A stretch of DNA of 64,000 nt from NCBI GenBank assembly GCA_028564705.1, contig JAPXFQ010000071.1:124001-188000 (forward strand), read 5' to 3'. This DNA comes from Apricaphanius iberus (lineage: Eukaryota; Chordata; Actinopteri; Cyprinodontiformes; Aphaniidae). The notes under the pieces were generated by a model that was not told the origin of the DNA, did no database searches, and saw only the letters and a list, made by a program, of their open reading frames with translations. Positions 22,411-34,654 of the stretch are shown here, one piece after another. Numbering within the stretch: the first letter of the stretch is position 1; every line of letters starts with the position of its first letter. A program made the position numbers and the translations under genes.

Positions 22411-22425
22411 CCAGTAGAGGGCAGC
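22411..22425 (+). promoter_or_regulatory. CTCF-like core upstream of P4
   Basis: CCAGTAGAGGGCAGC is a full match to the vertebrate CTCF core consensus. It lies 220 bp upstream of the paired box of P4. Confidence 0.65.
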
Positions 22426-22626
22426 AATGCAACAATGCGAGATGAATGCGGCTAGCCTGCTGAACATAAAGAAGAAAGAAAAAGGTGACAAAACAAAGCT
22501 TGTATTCTCCGGTTTAATTTAAAACTCGATTTTTTTTATCTCTCCCTCTAAGATCGAATAGTATCTGGAGGTCGCGTTTAAGAGCGAGTTTTCTTCTTGC
22601 TTTACCGCCAGCAGCTGCCAGAATGT

Positions 22627-22900
22627 GACCAGCTAGCCTCAAAGCTAGCTGGTCAAGCTAACTCCATAAACAGGAAGTATGATTTACTTCCATAAGGAAG
22701 GAACCTGTTTAGTTTCAGAGAAAAAAAACCAAGCGGACCTCTCACGCAGATCAGCGGAGTCTAGAAGCTTTTTTTCAAAGGAACACGAAAGAGATTTTTA
22801 CGGTAAGAGAGCGGTTTGTGAAGCGCTGGCCCAATAATAATAATAATTGTTGGCTAGCTGCTGGAGAAGACGTCATTATGTCCGCCATATTGGGAGTGGC
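22627..22900 (+). promoter_or_regulatory. Control module P4 of pseudogene C
   Basis: The paired-box region has become a hairpin, GACCAGCTAGC / GCTAGCTGGTC with a 6-nt loop (22627-22654), followed by AAGCTAACTCC. A candidate exon-1 donor ACG|GTAAGA has its GT at 22803-22804. GACGTCATT (CRE-like) and the YY1-type box TCCGCCATATTGGGAGTGG (22881-22899) follow. It lies 2.4 kb upstream of the C exon. The module looks well kept although the gene body is broken. Confidence 0.6.
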
Positions 22901-22904
22901 AACA

Positions 22905-25254
22905 GCTACTGAAGTGTTGGAGCAAGTTAAAGATTTTAGTTTTAGTTGAAGAAGAAATTAATCGTGGTTAATAATTGTATACCGTGGAAGAATACTTATA
23001 CGTAAGCGAATGGTGCTCATGTTTCAGCTTTATTTTATTTAGGTTTTAAAGAATAATCTCTACTTTCTGACCTATTTAAAAAAAAAAAAAGATTTAACCA
23101 AGAAAACTGAACAAAAGTTTTTCAAATCATATTTTACCCTTTGAAAACTGAACAAAAGAACAAATAATAAAATTCGTTTTTCCTTTTTTGCTGTTAAAAT
23201 CAAAAGTGAGGAGAATAATGTTTCATATATTTCACAAAAAAACTAATAATTACTCTTTAAAAATATCGTTATGTGCATACTCTGTTATTTTACGAGAAAA
23301 CAAAAATGAATAAGGATTTGTGTTAGAGCCCATCTGGCTCTGTACACCCATGACCCACGCAGCTCTGTCAGCCACCCCTCTCTCCTCTCGGAGGAAGTTT
23401 TCCCGAAATATAATTTCAGTGCTTCAGGTCTATGTTGCGTCCCGATTTGAACCGATCCTCGACGCACTAAAACGCTAAACGTAGCAATAATGAGCTAAAT
23501 ACAATAAAGGCAACTTTGCGGTAAGTTGTCTTAAGCTTGCAGCTAACCGACACGGGAAACTCCCCCTTGTCACGTCGGTAACGACACCTGGAGCTTTTAA
23601 AATGTCCACCTGGTACCCCTTTTAGCCCCTCTTTATTAACCTCCTGGTTACGCCCCTGCTCAGCAGCAGGAATAATCACTTATTAATAATTCTAAAAACT
23701 CATACGAGTCTCTGTGTCGGGAGAAAGTATTTTTTCTTACTTTGGTAGCAGCGCAGCTCTGAGTTTGTTGATTTTGCTGTAACTTTGTTCTCTGCCGAAA
23801 CACGAGCATGATCGGCTCAAAGAGCTGGCAGAAAAAGCCTCGATCCACTGATGAAGCTACCATCAGGCATCAGAAAGGAAAGGAAACTAGACCTCAGGTC
23901 GGTTCAAACAGTTTTTAATCCTAAATATCTCGGAAGATTTAAAAAGTAACTGAAACTACAGCTTTTATCAGTCCCATAAAGACCGTTCTGAAGACGCGCG
24001 TCTCGCTTCTGCGTCACTAATTACAGCTGATCGTTTCCCTCATCAGACGTACGAATCACGTCGTTAACCTGTTTTGGATTCAAAAACGGCGAATTTCACC
24101 AACAGGTGATGGATTTCCATGACTGAAATGAGGAAACTGTACCTCATAGCTCCTTCCTTTGCAAAAACAAAAATGTAACATTTTATTCTCCACCCTCCTT
24201 TATAAGAAACGGGGAGTGTACATGAAATGGGACGCCGTCAGATATCGAGAGAAATTCGGGAGAATGTTGGCTCTGGGAGATTTTCGGGTGCTGAAATTCG
24301 TGACTCTGAGAAAATCGTGATGGTTGGCAACCTGTTATAATGCATACATGCAACAGATATTGCTCCTAGTAGTGAGAGCACATCTCTCTTTTTTGCAGCC
24401 TTAACAGAGGTCTGCTTCAGAAGTACCTCAGGTTTCAGGTCAGCCCAATTCTTGCCCGCTTGAACATTCACTGAATTCTGATCAGTTGAGAGGATTTATC
24501 GCGTTTAGGCAAAAAATAGGTTTGGCGCTTGAGGCGGTTTGTAAAAAAAACGTCATTTTGTACCTTCTTTTTAACGAGGAAATATAGAGATTTGGTAAGA
24601 AACTTTGATGGAGCAGTGAATAGGTTCAGTACACAGCAAAATGATATGACAAATTATTATTTAAAAAGAAAAATTTTAATGGCGTTTATCTCGTTTTGGA
24701 GAAGAACACTTAATATGTTACTTACGGTTTTATTGTTGGCTCTTTTCTGTGCAGCCTCTGAAAGCGCTTTATAAATACATGTGGTAATTTAAGTGCGTTA
24801 AATTAAATAGGATTTTACAGTGATGGGACAAAGTTTCACTACAAAATCATTAGCCTCTGTAGCACCAATGCTATGAACGGTTTTATTTTTATACCTTTTT
24901 TTTGTTTTATTGATTAAGCTTTTTCTGTATATCGTCCACCCCAAGAGTGGATACTTTGATATGCATTCCTTCAGGCTTGTAAGTCTCCCTTATTTATTTG
25001 TTTTTCCCCTCAAAGTGAAAAAAAATTGATGCTTTTAAAGATTAAAATGTCCAACATTTTCTTCCGGTAGATAATGTCCACCTCGCTTTTTTCATCCCTG
25101 ACTTGTTTTCATGTCCAAAAATGAGAGAGGGAAAAAAATCTGATTGCTCCAAGTCATTGATTCTTACTGAGCAAACATCTCCAAACATTTTCAGCTCTCA
25201 CCGAAATGCATTCAGTTAAAATCTTCAAATCAAATTTCTCCGTCTGTCCTTCAG
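22905..25254. other. Presumed intron 1 of pseudogene C
   Basis: It runs from module P4 to the acceptor CTGTCCTTCAG at 25244-25254. The sequence is mostly AT-rich. No element with clear ends and no coding sequence was recognised. Confidence 0.45.
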
Positions 25255-25272
25255 GCTTCCCCGACCCCAAAC

Positions 25273-25882
25273 ATGTCTGCTTTTACCTGGGAGGTTGTTG
25301 CTGACCGGTTTCTCATTCACCAAGAGAGGAACTCGGCCCCTGACCGCGAGCTACCGAACGCTCTGGAGATGAAATTGGACCAGGAGGAACCAGAACCTCG
25401 ACCAGTCAAAGAGGAACGAAGATCTGCTCGTAACGAAACGGGAGACCGACTCCTTCGTAGCGCCTCCTGCTTGTGAGGAAATGTCCTTCCTTGAACCGGA
25501 AGAGATGATGAAGGAGGAACCAGAACCTGCAGCGGTTGAAGAGGACCACGATCAGGATGAAAAGCAGCTGGTAGTGAGGCAGGAGAGCCAGAGCGTCATG
25601 GTGACTCTTCCCAGTGAGGCGTACAGCAGCTGTGATCCAGAACCAAACCAGAACCAACTCCTCTCTGGAAGTGTTCGTGAAAATGAGAAGGAACTTCAGC
25701 GAGGGCGCAATCAGGAAGTCTCTGGATCAAACGCAGAGACACGACTGAAGCCAGAAAAGAAAAAGTTGTTTTCCTGTGAAACATACGGCGAAGGTTTCCC
25801 TCAGCTTCGATTTCTGGCTGTTCACCTGAGAGCCCACAAGGAAGGGAAACCTTTCCAGTGCGAGACCTGCGGGAAGATAGAC

Positions 25883-25955
<73 letters not shown>

Positions 25956-26663
25956 CTTTATTCATCTCCAAGAGAAATTCACATGAAGGGCTTCAGCAAG
26001 CAGAACAACCTGACCGTCCACATGATGATTCACACGGGAGAGAAGCCCTATCCGTGTGAGCTGTGCGATAAATCCTTCAGGACCAAAAGTCAGTGGGTCA
26101 GCCACACAAGAACTCACATAGGTGAGAAGTCCTTTTCATGTCCCACCTGCGGAAAATGTTTCATCCACAAAAACACCCTGAATCGGCACGTGCATGTTCA
26201 CTCCAGCGAGAAACCCGTGTCGTGCCGGACGTGTGGGAAACATTTTAGCAGAACGACGAGCTTGAAGGTTCACGAGAGGACTCACAATGGCGAGAGGCGG
26301 TACGCATGTAAAGTCTGCGCTGCGTCTTTCAATTACAGCTGGCACCTGACTGACCACGAAAGGATTCACACGGGCGAGAAGCCGTTCTCGTGCACGACCT
26401 GCGGGAAGAAATTCAGGGAGAAGGGTAGTTTAAAAACGCACATCAGGGTTCACACGGGCGAGAAGCCTTTCGTCTGTCGGGTCTGCAGAAAAGCTTTCGC
26501 CCAGAAATACAACTTGACCATTCACACGAGGACGCACACGGGCGAGAAGCCGTATTGTTGTAAAGCGTGCGGTAAACGTTTCAGTGACAACAGTCATTTC
26601 AAGCATCACATGAAATCTAAAACAGATGAAAAGCATCTTTCAGAATTGAAACTTTTTCAGTAA
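25273..26663 (+). pseudogene. C2H2 zinc-finger pseudogene C
   Basis: This is a broken paralogue of B and D. ATG 25273 lies just after an acceptor (exon from 25255) and encodes the leader MSAFTWEVVADRFLIHQ and an acidic stretch. That frame ends at TGA 25474. The acidic domain continues in another frame (EEPEPAAVEEDHDQDEK, LVVRQE) to one finger at about 25777-25840, and the next finger is cut after CETCGK. A 112-bp insertion (25877-25988) then shifts the frame again. From 25986 seven complete C2H2 fingers follow the rest of the cut one, ending in a degraded HHMKSKTDEK segment and a stop at 26663. At least two lesions prevent a full product. A short protein from an internal ATG at 25983 is conceivable. 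The closest match by finger content is gene D (QNNLTVH, CELCDKSFRTKSQWVSHT). Confidence 0.85.
25877..25988 (-). mobile_element. LINE tail with GATA microsatellite, inside pseudogene C
   Basis: Read on the minus strand, the insert starts GTGAATTTCTCTTGGAGATG, continues AATAAAGTATC and ends in (TATC)n. This is the usual 3' tail of an abundant teleost LINE family, also seen at 40265-40330. It interrupts the finger CETCGK|GFSK between 25876 and 25989. GAAG is present on both sides (25873-25876 and 25985-25988) as a possible short target duplication. Its length, 112 bp, is not a multiple of three. Confidence 0.75.
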
Positions 26664-29600
26664 ATGATATTTTTCTGAACCAGAATGTTTGTCTAAAAAA
26701 TCAAACAAATTAATTCAAACTACATAAGAACACATTCTGAAATCTGGATCTGATAATGCTGCCTTCAGTCGGTCTGTTTATTGATTACACACCTTCCACC
26801 GAAACAGTCCCAGATTACAGACATTCTTAACGCATCTCTATTTGTTTTTTGTTTTGTTTTTTTACAAAAATTTTGAGCTACATTGAGAACGGGGAAACGT
26901 CAGTCGAAACCTCAGCTAAATACAGGTGCTGGTCATGAAATTAGAATGTCGTTAAAAAGCTGATTTATTTCAGTATTTCCATTCAAATAGTGAAACGTGT
27001 TCGTTAGATTCATTCTTTACAAACAGACTGATACATTTTAAATGTTTATTTATTTTTTATTTGATGATTATAACTAAATCACTGTCCAAATTTGAGTATC
27101 TTTATTTTTTGTCTCACTAGCGCATTTGCTAGTTAGCCTAGCAGCACGTGCACACAAGTACACACATACAGTGGACCTGTAGTGGTCTATGCGGGTATTC
27201 ATTGGGGATTCATTTGGGCCCCCAGGTGCCTGCCAATAGGTAAAATCAACAAATACTTGAGACCTCCACCAAAAACACTTCTAATTTTATTAGTTTACTC
27301 GCCATATGCACCTTAATATACTTGGTAAACACTGTCTAAGCACTACAGCAGAAGGTAATGGTAACAATCTATCTTATTTCTACCCTTGGTGGTTCAGCCA
27401 ATCAGGTCCAAGGGAAAATAAATGTTGTTCCTGGATTGGCTGCTTTGATAACACCAGCCAATAGCAAGTCAAATAGCACTGGAATAGAACATCCCCTTTT
27501 TTCAAATATTTTGCGCTACGAAGAAAATCTGTTAATACCGAACTGCAAATAGGCAGGGGCCCATGTACTGTTACCTTTGGGCTAATATTGAACTAAATCC
27601 CACTCCTTTACATATCTCGATACATGTATACCCATGACGAACTGTGACGTTGCAGTTTTTTCTTCTTCTATTTTACGATTATTAATTAGTTTTCGGGTTT
27701 GCTAGTTGAGTTACATGTCTTTATACCATGGTTGGGGTGAATACTCGATTCTGATTGGCTGGAGGGTGTACATTAAAAAGTGATAATGTACACCTAGGAA
27801 AGGCGTCCCGTCAAGTTGCCTGATGACAGTTCCAAATTATTGCGCTGGCTCAAATGGTAACGGAGTCTCAATGTTATTTGCATCGTCCTCTGGACACACA
27901 CGAGCAGTAAGTAGTGTACTGGCCTTCTGAAATGATATTTAGTATTACGTAACGTAAGGTAAAGCCATTATCTCGCTTACCCTCACTGATAAATCACTGC
28001 GGTCGGCTCGCTCGTTGCTTGGCAACACTTGTATACGGGAGATATTAAATAGTGCGCTCGACTTATATAAAAAACCTCCCGTGAAGTCCATTATTTTCTG
28101 ATAATGTACACCTCGTCGGGCATTATCCCTTACGTAACTTTGGTGTTTAGAGTTTATTGGTTTAATATTCTTGACTGTAAGGACAAAGTGTCATGTCAAT
28201 AAATTCTCCTGCTTTGGAGATGTTTTTTTCTGTGCTTATTCTGTTTATGTGTGCAGTGCTTGCTGATTGGGAACTGCATATCTACGTGCGCGAGTTCATT
28301 CCTTTATCGTCTGTCCTGCAATACCGCGCAATCAGATAATAATTACATTTAGCTGACGATTCCTGATAATCAGGGGACAAGAGTATAAAAATCTGACTTT
28401 TTCTTCGAGTTTTTAGCTGTGATAATCCTGATAGTTACGCTGCTTTAGATTCGGGCTGCTGGAGGATACAACAACTACTTTACCTCACTTTGCTATTTTC
28501 TCCTACTACTCTCCAGTTACAATTATTTGCTGTTGTTTGAACTTCATGCTTTCTTTATTGTTAATTGAAGCTACAGCTGGTCTGGAGTTTTGTATAGCTC
28601 CAACTCCTTCCTGTAGAGGATAAACTTGGTCCTGTGCTTACATTTTTAACCCCGTTTCTGTAGTAGACGAAGCCACTAGCTGAGCTTTTGCTGTGACTAA
28701 CTATATAAGTGCTCTCCTTTATCCCATAGACATTAAAGCTGGCCAAGAGCTCGTCTGTTCAGCCCCTTTTCTCTCCAAAATAAAACCACTACACGCTGAA
28801 AAAAAGAGACAACGCAGGCCCAACTTAAATAAGTTTCTTCAATTTGTCACAGCTAGAGACGTTCCATACCAATTTCGATACGATGGGTATACTGTAGGTG
28901 TGTGCCAATACAGAGTACTGATTCGACTCTGTTTGTTGCTGCTTGTATTGCTTAAGGAAACGCACTTCTTGTGCTTGTTTTCATAGTGCAAAGACAAATG
29001 CTTTATGATCTTAATGGTGTTACATTTAGCTGCATATTATGAAATAAGTATTGCATTATAGAAATTAGAAATGTGAAACGCCCGTCACCTGAGAAAGGCA
29101 AATGACGTGTAGTTGTTCACTCGGTTTTTTTGTAAAGAAAGGTGAGCTCCGAATGCATAATCAAGCATTGGCATTGTTTTAACATAAATATCTACTCCAG
29201 ATAGAATAGCCTACATTTATGTCCCTACTGTACATGAATACTATAGTAATACTTTACAGTATCACACCCTACATAGCGAGCAAACAACGATTCTAGGTAA
29301 ATAACACAGAGTATGCTGGCGGAGCTGTGAGCTCAACACACCGCTGATCCAGCCAGCTACTTTGTCTCTTCTTCTGCATTTCTCCCCAGTCAGAAGATTA
29401 CATGAAAACACGAGATATTTCCCTCCATTGTCAAAATCTAATACCCACGAAATCACAGATAGTTGGCGCGTATTTTACTGCTTTGTTATGCAAATTGGCT
29501 CCCGTACGCTCTTAAATTAAGTACAGGATTGTTCTCAGTTTAATGCACATCTTAATGATTGAAAATTACTTATTTTAAAACGTAATTCAAAGAATGAATG

Positions 29601-30259
29601 TCTAGTTTGGCGGTTAGTTTACCCATGTGATTCTATAGTCTGCATCTATGATCATATAATCTATAATCAAACATAAACATCGATTAACTTGTACTTGCCC
29701 TACACTTTAAACAGGTACTGTGACAATAAAGGATATTTTAGCAACCATTTGAAGCCATTTATTTCAGTTTCAGACCATGCAGCAGCAGGCCCCTCATCAG
29801 GGCCAGGTGAAAGTAGTGACAGTGAGGTGGATGTTACTTGGAACGGGCTTTCAGCAAACTTAAACATGTAAAGAACTATTTAAGATCAACTGAACAGACC
29901 GAACAGTCTTGCCATACTCTGTAGAAAGTCACTTGGGCAAAAAACTGGACTTTAAAGACTTGATCAGCACATTTGCGGATGCAAAGACCCGTCAATGGGC
30001 ATTTAGTTTGTGCTTATTAATGTTCGAACCAAAGTTTGTCTCATTTGATATGGTTATTGCTCAGAACTGCTTTACAATATATTTGATTTAGTTCATGTTT
30101 GGACCTGCTAAACCTTTTGACATCTCAAAAAGTAGTACTTTTTTTAAAATAAAACAAAAATACATTTATTAAGAGTATGGCTCATTTAGTTTACATTTAA
30201 CCGTTTTTTTATTATAAAAATGCAATACCCCACCCACTGGTATCACTATGGTATTTGGT
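26664..30259. other. Intergenic, repeats suspected
   Basis: About 3.6 kb with no recognised gene. The part around 27720-28115 looks like a DNA-transposon derivative. Further right a short frame near 29770-29870 encodes an acidic Ser-rich peptide of no known family. The 3' end of the pseudogene C transcript would lie at the left edge. Confidence 0.4.
27720..28115. repeat. Candidate DNA-transposon derivative
   Basis: The left part reads TTTATACCATGGTTGGGGTG and CTCGATTCTGATTGGCTGGA, a start I associate with a dispersed teleost repeat. GATAATGTACACCT occurs twice in the same orientation, at 27782-27795 and 28100-28113. No right terminus was identified, so extent and class are uncertain. Confidence 0.35.
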
Positions 30260-30273
30260 AGGGGAGGGGCCAA

Positions 30274-33200
30274 CCTGTTTACAATGTACAAGCAATCTAC
30301 CAGACAATTATATTCATGCTCTTTGGTTCTGCCCACCTGTCAAGAAATATTGGTACCAGATATGTGAAGATCTATCAAAGTGTCTGAAATGTAATATCAC
30401 ACCTGCTCCCACAGTTTGCTTGCTGGGAAATGTAGATGAAGTTACCATGGATACAAAGTCTATGCAATTATTTTACATCGCCTTATGCATCGCTAAGAAA
30501 AATATCCTCTTGAACTGGAAAAATAAAAATACTCTGAATATTAATCAATATAGAGATCTCCTTCTGGATTACATTGGTCTAGAAACGGCATCTGCCTCCA
30601 CATCTGATCAATCTTTCTGGTCACCCTTGATCAGTTCCATCACCTAGTGGGGTCGGGCCCTTGATTCCGTTCTGTGGGACACGGTTGCCGATGTGGAGCT
30701 TAAGGGTTGGTGGTGATTGCGGGGAGGTCCTTGGGGGTGGGTCCGCTTGCGGTTCGGCGGTAGGTGCCGTGACCCTCGCCTGGGGTGGGACTTTGGGGGC
30801 TTTGTGTGGTGACTCCTAGTGGCTGCATGCGGCGCCGTAGAGGGGTCCTGCTGGCAGACACGGGTTACTGGCCTGGTGCTGTGCTGCTCTGGGGGGGGTC
30901 TGGGCTGGGCCTGGGGCTCGGGGGTTCCTGGGGCGGCGTGCCCTCTGGCTGGGGGGCCCCGGGCTGGGGCTTGGCCGGGGGGGGGCGCTGCCGTCGGTGC
31001 CGGCTGGGGGGGGCTGTGGTCGGCCGATGGTTGGCGGGCGCTGCTGCCCTTTCCATCTCCCCGGGCTGGTTCTTGTCGCTTGCTCCCCGGTGGCCGCTTG
31101 CCGCGTCTGGGCGTCGGCGAGAGTGCGCGGCGGGTGGCCGGCGTCTCCGGGCCCGATCGGCTATATTGACACTGGACATGGCTCCTGAGTCTTGGTCTTA
31201 GCCCTCGCGGGGGTGCTGAGGTGGGGGCCTCTGGCCGGTGTTGGTCGGCCTCCACGGTGACTGACCGGTTGGTGGGGTGTGGGCTGGTGGGTGGAGGTGC
31301 TGGGTTCTGTTGCCACCCGGCCATCGGGCGGTAGTAGCAAAGCTGGAGGATGTTGGCCTGGGGATTGGCTGCACGGGACTTCGGTCTGCCCACGGGCCTG
31401 GCGCGGCATGTCCGGGGTACCCGAGTCGGTGGTGCGCCGGGTTCCGGCCTCGGCGTGGAGGCCCTCGGACGCTGGCGGTGCCTTATTGGCGGGGAGGCTT
31501 TTTACCATCTAGCACAGGCGCTCTTTTTAAAGGGGTGCGCTTGGGACGGGAGGGGGTAGGGCGTTGAGGGGGAGGGGGGGCTAAACTCAACCTGGGTGTC
31601 TAGTGACATGTATTTTGTTAGCAGTGTGAATGTTGGGAAGGATTTAGGTATGCCCCTGGCATGGGGGCTGGTGGATTGCCGGGGCCCCCATGGGGCTCGG
31701 GGGTGCCGCTGCCATGGGCCCCGACTTGACGTGCTGGGGCCTCCCACCCCTGGTGGATCGGCCGAACGGGGGTGCCTATTGGAGTCAGCAGGGGAGCTGG
31801 CTCCCTGGGGTTGGCAATGGTCACCCCAGTTATGTTCTCCCCATCCCCATGCCTCTGTCCACCTGCTCCTTCATTCTACCATTCACAAGGCCTTGGGACG
31901 TGGGCACGTCACTGGGGTGCGGGATGGAGCTTCCGTCTTCGCTACCCGGTGGCGTCCTGGGTCCCGATTTTATTGAGCAACTTAGACACTTACACTTGCA
32001 ACATTTACATGGAACGCACATGTAGGGACCTGGCGGTGTGGCGCATTGGCGCTGGGGGCGGGACCCCTCATGGGGGGCCCCCTATAGGGGCCCGTTGTGG
32101 GGCCTCGCCTGTGGTGCCGGCACCCACTGTTTAAACGCATCTAGACACTGAGGGCCCGGGGGGGAGATGGGGGTACCCGGCAGTATTCCCATGTCCCACC
32201 CCTCTGTTTTAAGTGCACATTAGAACAACACGCAACAACACCACATTGAGCGGGGGGAGAGAGGCTGGGGGGTCTTTCCACACCCCAGTTAGTGGGACCA
32301 TCAGGGGTCGGAGCCCGGGTAGGACATCAGGCCGTCTGGTCGGGGTCCTGGGCTGGTGGGCTGCTCTTGCCGTTGTGGGGGCGTTGGCGGTCTGCTTGTC
32401 CCCATCCTAGTGGGCAAAGGTCCTGGTGGGCAAAAGGGGTCTGTCTCCTGGTTGCAAGGCAGGGTTCTCTATGGGGCGTCTGTCCCTGGCCAGGGGAGTA
32501 TGAGTATATGTACGTATGGGGCCCTATGATGAGTGTAATAGCTGTCCTTTTTTTTCGTATGTCCTGTATTTGTAAGAATGTTGTAAGCATGAGAGGAGGG
32601 GACGTATGAGTGTCTCTGTCTGTCTATGTCTACCTGTCAGGTTGGGTGTTTGGCTGCTCTCTGGCCTGATGCATCTTCTTCCTTCCCCGTCACTCCCTGT
32701 CGGTGATGGTTGCCCCTGCCCGCTGGTTGATGATGGCTCTCGATGCCGGGGGTCCCGGTTGCGGCCCGGCTCGGTCCTGGTGCATGTCGGGCGGGTCCTG
32801 GGTGGTCCGGTGTGTCGGGCGGCCGCTGTTTCGGGCCGACGTCCTCCTTGGATTGACTGGGGCACCTCTTCTGGGGGTGCCGAGGTTGTAGAACAGGTTG
32901 GTGCCGTCCGGTGGATCGGTGGGGACCGTGCCCGGCGCCCAGTCCTCCTGCCGGTTCCAGGACTCCTGCTGGCTGGTCTGTTCGCCTGGTGGGGCTGTCC
33001 GGCATTGGCTGGGCCCCTGATCTTGGCGCCCTACGTGGGGCGGGATCTGGACCCGGGAGCTGGAAGATCTGAATGTCCAGGTGCCGGCTGGGCGCGGCCT
33101 GGGGAGGGCGTACATCCGCTGTGGCTCTTGCTGTGGCTCCCTGGCGTGTGGGTGTGTGGAGACGGGCCGGGCTGTTGGCGGTGGGTATTGGTCCGGGGTG

Positions 33201-34204
33201 GCGGCGGCGTGTGTTGTCCGTCGGTTGGCTGCGGATCCTCCTTGCCTGCGGCGGCGGCGGGGGGCCCTTGTCGGCTGGTCCCTGGTTGGGGCCCCGCTGG
33301 GGGGCGGGTGCCCCTGGTCCCCGTGGCCTCCGGTTCCTGATCCGGGCCCGCCCTGGCGTAGCCGGTTACCGGCGGAGCCCGTGGGCTCGTCACTGCGATC
33401 TCTCGGGCCCCAGCTTTGCGGCCGGTGGGTGTTCCCCTGGGGCTTCCATCTGCTCCCCTCTTGGCGGGTGATCGACCTTGCGCTGATCCGCCTGTGGCCT
33501 CGGTACTCTATGGGACCCTGGATGCATACATCTCTTGCCTCCTCCATGTCTGTGCCGATTCCTGTAGGACGGATTGACGGTTCCTTACACCAGCTATCAA
33601 TCACTTGCATGGGGAAACCTTATTCCGACCTGCATGCTCGCACACACATGGATGTGGGGACATTGGTGAGGACGGACATATCTTCAGCTGAGGTTATCAT
33701 CATTAGTTAGTTGTTACCAGGAGCTTACCAGAAACATATGTATTATGTTCATTAAACAATGCTTGTGTGTAGTTAATGTGTAATTCTTAGTTTATTCTAC
33801 TAGATCCGAACTATTGGTTTGGTTCTGTACAGTTTGTCGTTTTTGTTTTGTATTACTGTTTCTCTGCCGTCCGGCAGAGGTGGAGGACTGGGATGTTTTC
33901 TTGTGTTCTTTGTTTGCCTCCCTGTCTTGTCGTCGGTTCGCGCCTCTGTTGGTCCGGTTTCTTTTCTTCACCTTCTTCCTTTCTCCCTTCTTGTCTCAGT
34001 TTAGTGTCCATGACGTCAGGAAATTGAACCCACAGTAATCACTAATAAAGATTTTTCATACATATACATCAAGTGGCGTACTACAGCGAAGCTGTAATAC
34101 TCTGCTTGGGAAAGTAAAACTGTTGGGCTTGTACTTGGTACTCAGACACCAATTCTGAGTAGCATACTGCTAGACAGGACACGTTAAAAAAAAGAAAAAA
34201 AAAA
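30274..34204 (+). mobile_element. 5'-truncated L1-like LINE with long GC-rich 3' region
   Basis: The element begins inside the C-terminal part of ORF2. About 125 codons remain open to a stop at 30645-30647, with the motif CLQC...HALWFCPPVKKYW of the L1/Tx1 type. About 3.5 kb of non-coding sequence follows, very GC-rich from about 30650 to 33500, and the element ends in an A-rich tail (34187-34205). The flanks carry a 14-bp duplication, AGGGGAGGGGCCAA at 30260-30273 and 34205-34218. This shows the true ends and identifies one insertion event. The long open frames on both strands within the GC-rich part have biased composition and no family resemblance, so they are not called as genes. Confidence 0.85.
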
Positions 34205-34218
34205 AGGGGAGGGGCCAA

Positions 34219-34654
34219 GCGAGATCGTTTGTACCCAGGGCCCAAAGTTTAGTGCTACTCCCCTGCCCATCACTGCCTGTGTCGGTGTGTCGTAGGGTTG
34301 GGCAGGAAAAGAAGACTGCACGTTATCAGGCCGTGTTTAAACAGAAGTTCTTGCAGATACGATACCTTATTATTTAGCACTATTGGCAAGTATTTCCGAT
34401 ACTGGGCCAACGCTAGTTACAAATATTCAAATTAAGTTTATCCAAGTTACTTTATTACGTTTACATTTTCAAGTTAAACAAATGTAAATAAATTAAGTTT
34501 GAGTTTTAACAACATAAAGCAATTTATTTAACTTAGACCTGTGTTTTTTTTTTTCAGTGGCAGGAACTACTGCTTTCATAAACTTTGTACTTTTCTGCAT
34601 CATAGAAAGTACTCCTGGGTCAATGCTTCTGTGTTTTTCTCGGTCTCTGCTCAG
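34219..34654. other. Spacer between two repeats
   Basis: This continues the unoccupied target of the LINE (GCGAGATCGTTTGTACCC) and then turns AT-rich. No gene was recognised. Confidence 0.4.

Noticed and set aside
25890..25954. GATA run considered as a CRISPR-like or tandem-array feature
   Set aside because: It is a plain tetranucleotide microsatellite attached to a LINE tail, with no spacers.
29689..29871. Possible short exon with SSGPGESSDSEVDVTW
   Set aside because: Acidic and suggestive, but no clear splice signals, no neighbours and no family match.
30644..33710. Many long overlapping open frames on both strands rich in Gly, Pro, Arg and Trp
   Set aside because: They lie in the GC-rich 3' region of one LINE insertion, overlap on opposite strands, are compositionally biased and show no domain.
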